64,000 nt of DNA, from assembly GCF_001921845.1 (NCBI RefSeq), contig NZ_MSJM01000002.1, positions 62,001 to 126,000 on the forward strand, given 5' to 3'. Source of the stretch: Streptococcus cuniculi (GTDB lineage: Bacteria; Bacillota; Bacilli; Lactobacillales; Streptococcaceae). Position numbers and translations under genes: made by a program. Positions 17,130 through 24,993 of this stretch are shown piece after piece. Position 1 is the first letter of the stretch. Every line of letters starts with the position of its first letter. Under the pieces are notes generated by a model. That model made no database searches and had not been told where the DNA came from. It worked only from the letters and a program-made list of their open reading frames with translations.

Positions 17130-18569
17130 ATGGATCTATTATATTTAATTGTTCTAATCATTGTAGTCCTCGCAATTCTAGGGATTTTCTTTGCGGGATT
17201 CGTATCTGCAAGTCCCGGAGAGATTAAGGTCATCTCAGGCCCAAGAGGGCAACGTGTTCTCCATGGTAAAACTGGTTGGAAAATTCCAATTTTAGAACGT
17301 GTTGACACTATGACAGCCGGAATGATCTCTGTTGATGCTCGTACGTCAGATTATGTCCCAACTAACGACTACATCAATGTCAAAGTAGACGCCGCGGTAA
17401 AAGTCAAAATTGGCACAGAGCGCCCCGAGCTATTTCAAGCGGCTACTCGCAACTTCTTATACAAAACCTCTGATGAAATTGCCGATGAAGTTCGTGATAC
17501 CTTAGAGGGGCATTTGCGGGCCATCATTGGGCAAATGAAATTGGCGCAAATTGTAACTGACCGTGTATCATTCTCAGAAAAGGTGCAAGAAAACGCGACT
17601 AAAGACCTGGAAGAGATGGGGCTTGAAATCGTCGCATTTAATATTCAAGGGTTGATTGATGACAAAGGTGTCATTGAAAATCTTGGTATTGACAATACCG
17701 AGCAAATTCGTAAAGAAGCTGCAAAAGCAAAGGCAAAAGCGCAACAAGAAATCGCGCAACAACAAGCTGAATCGGATAAATTGGCGAATGAAGCACGTGT
17801 AGCAGCAGACCTTGAAATCGCTCAAAAGCAAAACGAACTTGCAAAACGCCAAGCAGCCTTACAAGCCGAAGCTGATACGGAGCGTGCGAAGGCTGATGCG
17901 GCCTATGCGATTCAACAAGAAATCCAGCGTAAAGAAATCGAACGTGAAACTGCTGAAGCAAACATTGTGAAGCAAGAAAAAGAGGCTGAAGTTAAAACAC
18001 ATGAGGTTGAAGTGCGTAAGCAACAGCTCGCTGCTGACATTAAAGCACAAGCTGATGCCGATAAATACGCTCGCCAACAGGCTGCCGAGGCCGACCGTTT
18101 AGAGCGTCAAGCAAAAGCAGATGCTGAATTGTACGAAACTCAAAAAGAGGCTGACGCCCGCAAAGCTCAAGCCGAGGCGGAAAAATTTGCACAACTCCAA
18201 GAAGCTGAAGCAATTGCCGCAAAAGGTAAAGCAGAAGCTGAAGCAATTCGCTTGAAGTTGGAAGCCGAGGCTAAAGGGTTACTCCAAAAAGCTGAAGCCA
18301 TGAAACAAATGCAAGATGCGGCCATTACAGAAATGGTTGTCAATGTCTTACCAGAAATTGCGAAGAATGTAGCTGCTCCGCTTACAAATGTTGATTCCAT
18401 TACCATGTACGGTGACGGAAATTCTGCCAAAATGGTAGGTGACATCATGAACACCATGAGTCAAGTGACAGAAGGAATGGGAATCGACATAAAAGAGTTG
18501 ATTACAGCAACTTTAACTGGACGTGCAGCTGGACGTGCAATCGCTGAAAACACAGAGGAACAGGCATAG
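17130..18569 (+). CDS. floT: Flotillin family protein (SPFH domain)
   Basis: This 479-aa protein begins with one N-terminal hydrophobic segment (residues ~3-27). An SPFH/band-7 domain follows (to about 190, including VISGPRGQRVLHGKTGWKIP). A long Ala/Glu/Lys-rich coiled coil covers ~195-400, with a short tail after it. Flotillins scaffold functional membrane microdomains and influence secretion, signalling and wall enzymes. The organisation matches Bacillus FloT/YuaG, without an NfeD partner next to it. The gene stands alone between repeat element A and the candidate toxin-antitoxin unit. Long antisense frames here are artefacts of the repetitive coiled-coil codons. Confidence 0.93.
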   Translation: MDLLYLIVLIIVVLAILGIFFAGFVSASPGEIKVISGPRGQRVLHGKTGWKIPILERVDTMTAGMISVDARTSDYVPTNDYINVKVDAAVKVKIGTERPELFQAATRNFLYKTSDEIADEVRDTLEGHLRAIIGQMKLAQIVTDRVSFSEKVQENATKDLEEMGLEIVAFNIQGLIDDKGVIENLGIDNTEQIRKEAAKAKAKAQQEIAQQQAESDKLANEARVAADLEIAQKQNELAKRQAALQAEADTERAKADAAYAIQQEIQRKEIERETAEANIVKQEKEAEVKTHEVEVRKQQLAADIKAQADADKYARQQAAEADRLERQAKADAELYETQKEADARKAQAEAEKFAQLQEAEAIAAKGKAEAEAIRLKLEAEAKGLLQKAEAMKQMQDAAITEMVVNVLPEIAKNVAAPLTNVDSITMYGDGNSAKMVGDIMNTMSQVTEGMGIDIKELITATLTGRAAGRAIAENTEEQA

Positions 18570-18823
18570 TTCAATAAGTCTCAAGCAACAATGTTTATGA
18601 CGACTTTATTTCACGCATCGCAGAGACTTCTTATTTTAATCTTATTTTATTTAGTTCCTGAATATCTGGATTTTGGAAAGAAAATGAGCAAGCGACGTAA
18701 GAAATATGTCCTTAGTCTATCCTTTGACCAGTATTTAAAACGACTACTTTAAATCAAAAAGTGTTTGAGGTAGAAAAAAGAGAAGACTTTTTCATGTGTT
18801 TGTCGTGATATGATGAAAATTGC
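18570..18823. other. Non-coding stretch after flotillin
   Basis: About 250 AT-rich bases with no convincing gene. A 14-codon frame at 18684 with a GGAAAG site is the only candidate and is too short to support. I see no clear terminator for flotillin. Confidence 0.4.
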
Positions 18824-18851
18824 TTGAAATTTAGTAAGAATAGTGTATAAT
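18824..18851 (+). promoter_or_regulatory. Promoter of the tandem-repeat RNA
   Basis: TTGAAA (18824-18829), 16 bp, then TATAAT (18846-18851). It drives the repeat RNA and, by read-through, the nuclease-like gene. It is the only good promoter seen upstream of that gene. Confidence 0.8.
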
Positions 18852-18857
18852 AGAAAT

Positions 18858-18999
18858 ATAGATGAGTAGTCGGCTCATGGTCAATCTGATAGTAATCTTG
18901 GACATAAGGGCCAAGCGGGTGGCGGACACCAAAACTAAATCCGATATCAATCTTGGACACAAGGGCCAAGCGGGTGGCAGACACCAAAATAAACCGACT
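18858..18999 (+). ncRNA. Candidate type III-like antitoxin RNA: two 55-nt tandem repeats
   Basis: The predicted transcript holds two tandem copies, 18888-18942 and 18943 to about 18995, of a unit of about 55 nt. They differ at four internal positions and by 2 nt at the end. Each copy can form two small hairpins: CTTGG with CCAAG around a 9-nt loop ending AAGGG, and GGTG with CACC around GCGGA or GCAGA. A partial match (TCAATCT) precedes copy 1. A promoter lies upstream, and an intrinsic terminator and a nuclease-like gene follow. This promoter-repeats-terminator-toxin order defines type III toxin-antitoxin loci (ToxIN, CptIN, TenpIN). Alternatives are a tandem riboswitch-like leader or an attenuator. 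No antiterminator pairing was evident. Confidence 0.55.
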
Positions 19000-19033
19000 A
19001 AAAAGATGACCCACAAATGTGAGTCGTCTTTTT
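19000..19033 (+). terminator. Intrinsic terminator between repeat RNA and nuclease-like gene
   Basis: AAAAAGATGAC pairs with GTCGTCTTTTT (one G-U), with an inner CAC-AAAT-GTG, and T-rich sequence follows. It ends just before the GGAGGAG site of the next gene. Such a leaky terminator sets the RNA-to-toxin ratio in type III loci. Confidence 0.85.
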
Positions 19034-19048
19034 GTTTTGGAGGAGTAC

Positions 19049-19627
19049 GTGAAACAGAAAGACAAGTTTAGAAAACCTAATCCTAAAGAACTACGATACT
19101 TGGAACACAGCATGAAGACGTTACATGAAGCTGCATGTTATTTCCAAGAACATTTTGTTGGTCGAAAAATGATTTATAGTACCTCAAAGGATGAAATAGC
19201 TGTTTACTTTTCGGGGAGTAACTATATGCATCTATGTGGACTATCCTACTCTAAAGGAACAGAAAAATTCTTTATCGATTGCTTGGACAAAAAAGTTGAT
19301 TTAAAATATTTAAAGGTTAAAGAAAATGGAACAACCATGCAAAAACTGCAAGTGCTGGCTTTTGTTTCAGAGCTAACTAGCCCTTATTTAAAACTTACTG
19401 GATCAGGGCGTTACTTATTCTTGGAGTTTGACTATGCATTGAGAACGAAGAAGCAGATTCTGGCTGTCACTTTGAAAGCGACGACTCATAAGATTGTACC
19501 ACAGTCATTATTGGACTTAAAATCACAGAAGAGTTTTCCGATTGGTGAAGGAGTGACTCGGATTTATTCTATAGATTTATTGACACAAGAAATTAAAGAA
19601 TATTTTAACTTGAATCGTGGCGATTGA
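19049..19627 (+). CDS. PBECR4-like nuclease-fold protein, candidate toxin
   Basis: This 192-aa protein starts at a GTG with GGAGGAG just upstream. An earlier in-frame start lies inside the terminator hairpin and is rejected. A basic N-terminus (KQKDKFRKPNPKELRYLEHS) is followed by YFQEHFVGRKMIYS, then SNYMHLCGLSY, and later FLEFDYALRTKKQILAVTL, KIVPQSLLDL and a final EIKEYF. From memory this pattern fits the PBECR4 group (phage-barnase-EndoU-colicin-RelE-like nucleases), with moderate certainty. No catalytic residues can be assigned securely. The upstream tandem-repeat RNA and terminator make it a candidate ribonuclease toxin. It does not resemble ToxN, CptN or TenpN as I know them. Confidence 0.7.
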   Translation: MKQKDKFRKPNPKELRYLEHSMKTLHEAACYFQEHFVGRKMIYSTSKDEIAVYFSGSNYMHLCGLSYSKGTEKFFIDCLDKKVDLKYLKVKENGTTMQKLQVLAFVSELTSPYLKLTGSGRYLFLEFDYALRTKKQILAVTLKATTHKIVPQSLLDLKSQKSFPIGEGVTRIYSIDLLTQEIKEYFNLNRGD

Positions 19628-19647
19628 AGGTAAATTCAAGTCTTTTT
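19608..19647 (+). terminator. Terminator of the nuclease-like gene
   Basis: ACTTGAA (19608-19614) and TTCAAGT (19635-19641) are followed by T5. The stem spans the stop codon; the long loop makes it moderate in strength. Confidence 0.5.
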
Positions 19648-19683
19648 GATAGTTAAAACCCTATAATTTAATTTATGTAAACT

Positions 19684-20079
19684 CTAGAAACGATATTCCA
19701 TGATAATCTCATCAGCATCTCGTTCACCCGTTTCAGAAAAGCCCAGATACTGATAAAATTGCCTTGCCGCCACATTGTCTTCGATGTAGCAAAGACGTAG
19801 TCTTGAATAACGTTTTTCATTTTTTAATAACGATAACAACTGAACAAGAGCCTGTTTGCCGTAGCCTTTTCCTTGAAATTCATCAGCGATAAAGAACTCC
19901 GCCAGGATATAGGCATCTAGGTCAGGAGCGTCATAATATAAGAACAGACCAATCGGGGTATGGTGATGGAAAATCCAACCAGCTGTGCTAGAAAAATGAC
20001 GATAGGCATAGGCTCGAGCCAGAGTGGTCGCTACACTAGCAACGAATCTTTCCTGTTCAGGTTTAACTTTGATAGGCAT
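19684..20079 (-). CDS. GNAT-family N-acetyltransferase, start codon uncertain
   Basis: This acetyltransferase has the acetyl-CoA loop QGKGYGKQAL and a C-terminal ARQFYQYLGF typical of GNATs (131 aa from the ATG at 20079). The family N-terminus, usually F.EITP.NW...IKVKPEQ, is present but begins upstream of that ATG. The frame reads FQEITPDNWR before the Met and stays open back to about 20120. The only start-like codon after an AAAGGA site is an ATA at 20116-20118 (or the following ATT). Either a rare start is used or the start codon has mutated. Substrate unknown. Confidence 0.8.
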   Translation of the reverse strand: MPIKVKPEQERFVASVATTLARAYAYRHFSSTAGWIFHHHTPIGLFLYYDAPDLDAYILAEFFIADEFQGKGYGKQALVQLLSLLKNEKRYSRLRLCYIEDNVAARQFYQYLGFSETGERDADEIIMEYRF

Positions 20080-20156
20080 GCGCCAATTGTCAGGGGTTAT
20101 TTCTTGAAAATGAATTATATTGAATGTCCTTTATTAGTATGACGTATCCCACAAAC

Positions 20157-20187
20157 ATCTTTCCGAAAAACTATAATTTTCTTGAAA
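20157..20187. other. dif: dif_SL-like chromosome dimer resolution site
   Basis: A 31-bp site beginning ATCTTTCCGAAAAACT and ending TTTTCTTGAAA lies 53 bp upstream of xerS. From memory it matches the streptococcal/lactococcal dif_SL consensus recognised by the single recombinase XerS. Arms have unequal similarity, as reported for dif_SL. Gene orientation switches from mostly + to mostly - across this point, which supports a terminus. Confidence 0.85.
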
Positions 20188-20239
20188 TATATCTATCCTT
20201 GTGCTATAATGATAGATAAGAAAAGATTTGGAGAAAGCC

Positions 20240-21310
20240 ATGCGACGTGAATTATTATTAGAAAAAATTGAGCAACTAAAAGCCGTCATGCCCTGGTATG
20301 TCCTCGACTACTACCAGTCAAAGCTCGCTGTACCTTACAGTTTTACAACCCTATACGAATATTTGAAAGAATATCGGAGATTTTTTGAATGGCTGATTGA
20401 TGCTGACTTGGTGTCTGTATCCCACATTTCGGAGATTTCCTTGGATACTCTGGAGCATTTGACCAAGAAAGACATGGAGTCGTTTATCTTGTATCTGCGC
20501 GAAAGACCCTTGCTGAATGCCAATACCACTCAAAACGGGGTTTCGCAGACAACCATCAATCGAACCTTGTCTGCCTTATCAAGTCTGTATAAATACTTGA
20601 CCGAGGAGGTCGAAAATGAGCAAGGTGAGCCTTATTTTTACCGCAATGTCATGAAAAAGGTATCGACTAAGAAGAAAAAGGAAACTCTTGCTGCGCGGGC
20701 TGAAAATATCAAGCAAAAGCTCTTTCTGGGCGATGAAACCATGGAATTTTTGGACTATGTGGACAGCCAGTATCAGGTCAAGTTATCCAAACGTGCCCTC
20801 TCCTCTTTCCAGAAAAATAAGGAACGGGATTTGGCAATTTTAGCCCTTCTGCTGGCTTCGGGTGTGCGCCTTTCAGAGGCAGTTAATCTCAATCTAGCTG
20901 ATGTCAATTTAAAAATGATGGTCATCGAAGTCACACGAAAAGGGGGCAAACGAGATTCTGTTAACGTAGCGAGCTTTGCCAAGCCCTATTTGGAGAACTA
21001 CCTTGCCATTCGTCAGCAACGCTACAAGGCTGAAAAGTCCGACATCGCCTTCTTCTTATCGGAATACCGTGGCCTACCCAATCGCATGGATGCATCTAGC
21101 ATCGAAAAAATGGTCGCTAAATATTCGGCTGACTTCAAGATTCGTGTGACACCGCACAAACTGCGCCACACGCTCGCAACGCGTCTCTATGATGCGACCA
21201 AGTCTCAAGTCTTGGTGAGCCACCAGCTAGGTCATGCCAATACACAGGTGACAGACCTCTATACCCATATCGTCAATGATGAGCAGAAAAACGCCTTGGA
21301 TAAGCTCTAG
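20240..21310 (+). CDS. xerS: Tyrosine recombinase XerS
   Basis: XerS resolves chromosome dimers at dif_SL near the division septum, doing alone what XerC/XerD do elsewhere. The length of 356 aa from the ATG at 20240 (GGAGAAAG upstream) is the exact family length. The N-terminal SAM-like core-binding domain precedes the catalytic domain with ASGVRLSEA (Arg), RKGGKRD (Lys), [11 protein letters not shown] (His-x-x-Arg), SHQLGHA (His) and DLYTHI (Tyr 341 nucleophile). Its target site lies directly upstream, as in other streptococci. Confidence 0.97.
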   Translation: MRRELLLEKIEQLKAVMPWYVLDYYQSKLAVPYSFTTLYEYLKEYRRFFEWLIDADLVSVSHISEISLDTLEHLTKKDMESFILYLRERPLLNANTTQNGVSQTTINRTLSALSSLYKYLTEEVENEQGEPYFYRNVMKKVSTKKKKETLAARAENIKQKLFLGDETMEFLDYVDSQYQVKLSKRALSSFQKNKERDLAILALLLASGVRLSEAVNLNLADVNLKMMVIEVTRKGGKRDSVNVASFAKPYLENYLAIRQQRYKAEKSDIAFFLSEYRGLPNRMDASSIEKMVAKYSADFKIRVTPHKLRHTLATRLYDATKSQVLVSHQLGHANTQVTDLYTHIVNDEQKNALDKL

Positions 21311-21330
21311 AAATAATCATATAGGAAAAA

Positions 21331-21357
21331 AGTTTACATAATCTATTTTATGTAAAC
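21331..21357. repeat. Dispersed TTTACATAA-type palindrome after xerS, copy 4
   Basis: AGTTTACATAA and TTATGTAAACT arms with a short AT centre, flanked by A6 on the left and T5 on the right. It lies between convergent xerS and the phosphomutase and looks like a bidirectional terminator. Confidence 0.8.
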
Positions 21358-21366
21358 TTTTTATCT

Positions 21367-22878
21367 TTATTCTCCAATGATTTCTTTCATTTTAGCTTGA
21401 TTGACCTGAGGATAGGCAGCTAAAAAGGCAGACAAGCGTTTGAGGATCGGAAGAATGTAGCCTGATTGATCATTTTCCACTTGGAGGACCAAAAGTGGCT
21501 CATGGAGGCTCATTCGCAATAAGAACCAGCCATCTCCATACGGATCCGTTACATCAAAGCGCACTCCTTCTTCGTTTTCAGGATTAAACTGGAAGCCGTC
21601 AATCGACTGCGCTTGTAAATCAGCAATCACCTGTTCGCCCAGGGCTCGGTAGTCTTCTGCTTCTAGCTTGAAGCGGACTTCTTGTGTCTCTACAGGTTGT
21701 TTCAACTGCGCAATCAAATCATCTAGACTAGTGCCCTCTGCTTGCAAGCGTGGCAATAACATCAGGATTTTTGCTGCTGCATAGGTTCCATCATCCAGGA
21801 AGTAATTTTCCTTGAAAGCAGCATGTCCAGAAGTTTCAATCGCCAACTGGCAATCAATGCCTGCTGCATTGGTCTCAATCGCCTTGTTAATCACATTGCG
21901 ATAGCCTGAAATATAGCGAATTTGCTTGCCACCCAACTCTTCAATAAAGCGTTTTAGATGCTCGGAAGTTGGTGAATTGGTCACAATGCTCGTTCCAGAG
22001 TGTTCTTGCAGAATGATTTGACTTAGAACAGCAATCAGATTGTTACGGTTTAATATTTCACCAGACTTAGTCACCAAGGCAGCGCGGTCGACATCGGTGT
22101 CAAAGATAATCCCTAAATCTGCCGCATTTTCTAGGACTGCCTTCTGAATGCTGGCCATAGCTTCTTTATTATCTGGATTTGGAATATGATTTGGGAATGT
22201 GCCATCTGGATCTAAAAATTGTGAGCCCCTTGTATCAGCTCCCAAAGCCTGTAACACCTTGTCCGCAAAGAAGCCCCCTGCTCCATTTCCCGCATCTACA
22301 ATGATGTGGAGACCCTTTAATGGCGCTTCTGCTCCTTGGTTGGCCTGACGAATTTTCCCGACCAAATCTGCCGCATAAGGGGTCAGTAGGTCTGCTGTTC
22401 TAACGCTTCCGCCCGACTGTGTAGCTATTTCTTGGTCATGCTCAAGGATGAAGGCGATATCTTCATGCTCTGCACCGCCTTTTTGGCTAAAAATTTTAAT
22501 TCCATTGAAATAATAAGGCAAGTGGCTCGCGGTCACCATGACACCCGCATGACAGGCAAATTCCGCATATTGGGTACTCATAAAAAGTGCTGGGGTGGTG
22601 GCTAGACCAAAGTCGATTACCTGTACGCCCAAGCGGACGGCTTCTTCTGTAAAAGCAGCTACCAGACTAGGACCACTCAATCGGCTATCGCGCCCGATAC
22701 CGATGGTCAATTTGCCTGACTGATGGAGCTGAACCAGCGCTTCGTCTTGACAAAGCCAATGAACCAATCCGCGGACAATTTTTGTGACAGCTTCCGGTGT
22801 GAGATTCACCGCCAGCTCGTCTGTTGCAATCGCAATCCCACGAATATCTGAACCATTTTGCAAAACATGATGTGCCAT
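21367..22878 (-). CDS. Phosphoglucomutase/phosphomannomutase family protein
   Basis: This 503-aa alpha-D-phosphohexomutase interconverts hexose 1- and 6-phosphates. The active-site Ser lies in IGRDSRLSGPS and the metal-binding loop in FDTDVDRAA. The substrate loop is ETSGHAAFKE and the phosphate loop is near DPYGDGWFLLRMS. All four domains are present. The ATG follows AAGGAGGAAG. Whether it prefers glucose, mannose or another sugar cannot be decided from motifs alone. It is the first gene right of dif on the - strand. Confidence 0.92.
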   Translation of the reverse strand: MAHHVLQNGSDIRGIAIATDELAVNLTPEAVTKIVRGLVHWLCQDEALVQLHQSGKLTIGIGRDSRLSGPSLVAAFTEEAVRLGVQVIDFGLATTPALFMSTQYAEFACHAGVMVTASHLPYYFNGIKIFSQKGGAEHEDIAFILEHDQEIATQSGGSVRTADLLTPYAADLVGKIRQANQGAEAPLKGLHIIVDAGNGAGGFFADKVLQALGADTRGSQFLDPDGTFPNHIPNPDNKEAMASIQKAVLENAADLGIIFDTDVDRAALVTKSGEILNRNNLIAVLSQIILQEHSGTSIVTNSPTSEHLKRFIEELGGKQIRYISGYRNVINKAIETNAAGIDCQLAIETSGHAAFKENYFLDDGTYAAAKILMLLPRLQAEGTSLDDLIAQLKQPVETQEVRFKLEAEDYRALGEQVIADLQAQSIDGFQFNPENEEGVRFDVTDPYGDGWFLLRMSLHEPLLVLQVENDQSGYILPILKRLSAFLAAYPQVNQAKMKEIIGE

Positions 22879-22961
22879 AACTTCCTCCTTTATCTATTTC
22901 CTAGTATATCATCTTTTAAAACGTTTTCAAGTATTATCTAAAAATCGCTGTAAAAAATAAA

Positions 22962-23270
22962 ATTTACATAATTTATGTTATGTAAACTAAAAACATAGAC
23001 AAACCCAAGATCTATTTAAACAGGTTCAAAAGCTCTGCTAACGTAACATTCTATTTTTTCGATTTTCGCGAGCGGAGCGAGCCTCGTCAGATACTTTTCG
23101 CTGTGGTAAAAGTAGCGTCATTATCGGTAGTGACGCTACTCGGAAATTTTGAGACCTTGGGCTCAAAATTTAGGTATGGAATTCCATAGGAAGTCGCTAC
23201 CGTCCGAACCACCTAAGAAAAGTATCACAAAAGAAACCTAATTTTGCATAATCTATATTATGTAAATTTT
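22962..23270. repeat. Modular palindrome-bounded repeat element, copy B
   Basis: A ~310-bp element with the same palindromic ends (22962-22987 and 23240-23270) and the same inner flanks as copy A, closed by GATACTTTTC (23090-23099) and GAAAAGTATC (23217-23226). The core differs from copy A. It has TAGCGTCA/TGACGCTA, AAATTTTGAG/CTCAAAATTT and a TATGGAATTCCATA palindrome. It is non-coding and accounts for the gap between the phosphomutase and the sensor kinase. Confidence 0.8.
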
Positions 23271-23339
23271 GATAATCTATTCTCATCGTCGTGCATGGAG
23301 GAGCTGGGCGCCACAACTGGCACTCTTTCTCTACTCCTC

Positions 23340-24281
23340 CTACTTCTCTTGCCAAATGCGGACCTGCGTTCCTTGGTCAATTTGGCTTGTAATCTGAATC
23401 ATCAGACCTAATTGTGTCAGGACACGCTTGGTTAGGTAGAGGCCAAAGCCGCTAGCTTTCTGGTGTTCACGACCGTTGTAACCCGTAAAGCCTTCTTCAA
23501 ACAAGCGTGGAATATCCTCTGGCAAAATCCCAATTCCCTGATCGGAAATCGTGACCCCATTGTCCAGATGAATGGTTACGGTACCGCTATTGGGGCTATA
23601 TTTAATCGCATTGTCGATGACTTGTGAAAGAGCAAAGGACAGCCATTTGCGGTCGCTTTTTATCTGCCAAGTTCCCACCACTTCAACCGTCATTTCCTTT
23701 TGGAGGAATTGACTGCGGTATTTTTTGACCAATGCGATGATGACGTCCTTGACCTCGACTTTTTCAAAGCGGAAATCGCTGGCTTGATTGGACAACTTCA
23801 TGTAATTTAAGAGATTGGCCATATAGTTGTCCAGACGGAGCAACTGATGATTGACATCGGTCTGATTAAGCTGATTGGTCTGGCTCATGAGAGAGAGAGC
23901 CGCCAAGGGAACCTTCATTTGGTGGGACCATATTTTAATCAGAGCCTGCCACTCATTTTCCCGCGACTTGTAGGCAAGAATCTCTTGCTTGGCCACTGCT
24001 TTTTCTTGCGCTAGTAACTGGAGATAGGCAAGGTCAGACGGGAGGTGGAATGCATCCAAGATTTCTTCATACAGGGCCTCTTCTAGCATGAGTTGCTTGC
24101 GCTGAAATCTGAAAAAGAGCCAAACCGTCCAAATGGCAAGGAGACTGCCGGTAAAAAAGAGGCTTTGGAGAATAAAATCAAAAGGCAGATGGTAGAGGGC
24201 AAACATGCCTAAAAAGCCAATTCCCATAAGGAGATAGAGCAGGTACCAGCCAGCGTATTCTTTCATAAATTTTGCAATCAT
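23340..24281 (-). CDS. bceS: Intramembrane-sensing histidine kinase, BceS-like
   Basis: This 313-aa kinase has two closely spaced N-terminal transmembrane helices and almost no extracellular loop, typical of kinases that sense through a partner ABC transporter. The phospho-acceptor His is in WSHQMKVPLAA. The N box (QVIDNAIKYSP) and the G boxes (DQGIGILPED, GFGLYLTK) are intact. It overlaps the response regulator by 4 nt. With the BceAB-like transporter upstream it should detect cell-wall-active peptides by the flux of that transporter. The symbol is by family. Confidence 0.9.
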   Translation of the reverse strand: MIAKFMKEYAGWYLLYLLMGIGFLGMFALYHLPFDFILQSLFFTGSLLAIWTVWLFFRFQRKQLMLEEALYEEILDAFHLPSDLAYLQLLAQEKAVAKQEILAYKSRENEWQALIKIWSHQMKVPLAALSLMSQTNQLNQTDVNHQLLRLDNYMANLLNYMKLSNQASDFRFEKVEVKDVIIALVKKYRSQFLQKEMTVEVVGTWQIKSDRKWLSFALSQVIDNAIKYSPNSGTVTIHLDNGVTISDQGIGILPEDIPRLFEEGFTGYNGREHQKASGFGLYLTKRVLTQLGLMIQITSQIDQGTQVRIWQEK

Positions 24282-24943
24282 TGGACGACATACCCCACTC
24301 CACGAATGGTATGAATGCGGTCAAATCCTAGCTCGCTGACTTTTTTTCGCAGACGAGTCATGTTGACATTCAAGGTGTTCTGGTCAATAAATTCCTCATT
24401 TTCCCATAGCTGTTCGAGGAGTTTTTCCTTAGTCACGACTTGGCCTTGGCTCTGCATGAGGGTGGTCAAAATCTTGGTTTCCGTAGGTGATAGCTGAATC
24501 TGATTCTCTCCATGGCTCAAACGCCCATCGACACTTAATTGATAATCATCAAGGACGAGCTGGGTTGTCTGGGTGAATTGCTGGATACGGCGTAAAAAGG
24601 CCGCGATTTTGGCATCTAAGAGGGCTAGCGAAAACGGTTTTGAAATGAAATCATCTCCGCCCATATTCATCGCCATAACGGCGTTCATCTCATCATCGCT
24701 ACTGGAGATAAAGAGAATCGGCATGGTCATGGTCTTGCGAATCTCTGTCGTCCAGTAAAAGCCATTAAAATAGGGCAGGCTAATATCCATGAGCACAACA
24801 TCGGGTTGCCATTCTGCTACTTCCTGACTGACGGCGCGAAAATTGCGTACGCTTTTCACTTGGTATTGCTGGCTAAGATGCGTTGTCAATAATTGCACAA
24901 TCGTCTCATCATCTTCTACGATGTAAATTTTTTCTTTTTTCAT
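24278..24943 (-). CDS. bceR: OmpR-family response regulator, BceR-like
   Basis: This 221-aa protein has a receiver domain with the acidic pair EDDE and phospho-acceptor Asp in VVLMDISLP, a conserved Lys in FISKPFS, and a C-terminal winged helix. It pairs with the BceS-like kinase (4-nt overlap). Two sites matching the BceR consensus TNACA-N4-TGTAA lie upstream of the transporter operon at 28047-28081, so it likely activates that operon. A hairpin with T-run separates it from the permease gene, so it may be read through or have its own promoter. Confidence 0.92.
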   Translation of the reverse strand: MKKEKIYIVEDDETIVQLLTTHLSQQYQVKSVRNFRAVSQEVAEWQPDVVLMDISLPYFNGFYWTTEIRKTMTMPILFISSSDDEMNAVMAMNMGGDDFISKPFSLALLDAKIAAFLRRIQQFTQTTQLVLDDYQLSVDGRLSHGENQIQLSPTETKILTTLMQSQGQVVTKEKLLEQLWENEEFIDQNTLNVNMTRLRKKVSELGFDRIHTIRGVGYVVQ

Positions 24944-24957
24944 ATCCTTATTGTATC

Positions 24958-24985
24958 AAAAAAGTGGCTGAGCGAGCCACTTTTT
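24958..24985. terminator. Hairpin terminator between permease and response regulator
   Basis: AAAAAAGTGGCT-GAGCG-AGCCACTTTTT is a perfect stem of 11 bp with A- and T-runs on both sides. It lies between co-oriented bceB-like and bceR-like genes and probably limits read-through into the two-component genes. Confidence 0.85.
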
Positions 24986-24993
24986 CTGCTGTT

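Noticed and set aside
17574-18457. Several antisense frames within the flotillin gene
   Set aside because: They are artefacts of the biased Ala/Glu/Lys/Gln codons of the coiled coil and have no start signals.
18858-19033. Repeat leader as a known riboswitch
   Set aside because: I could not match the repeats to preQ1, SAM, guanidine, fluoride, THF or glycine aptamer patterns, and no antiterminator is evident; kept only as an alternative.
18754-19113. Antisense reading frames across the tandem-repeat region
   Set aside because: They exist because the repeat lacks stops in that direction; no ribosome site, and they run through the promoter and terminator of the + strand unit.
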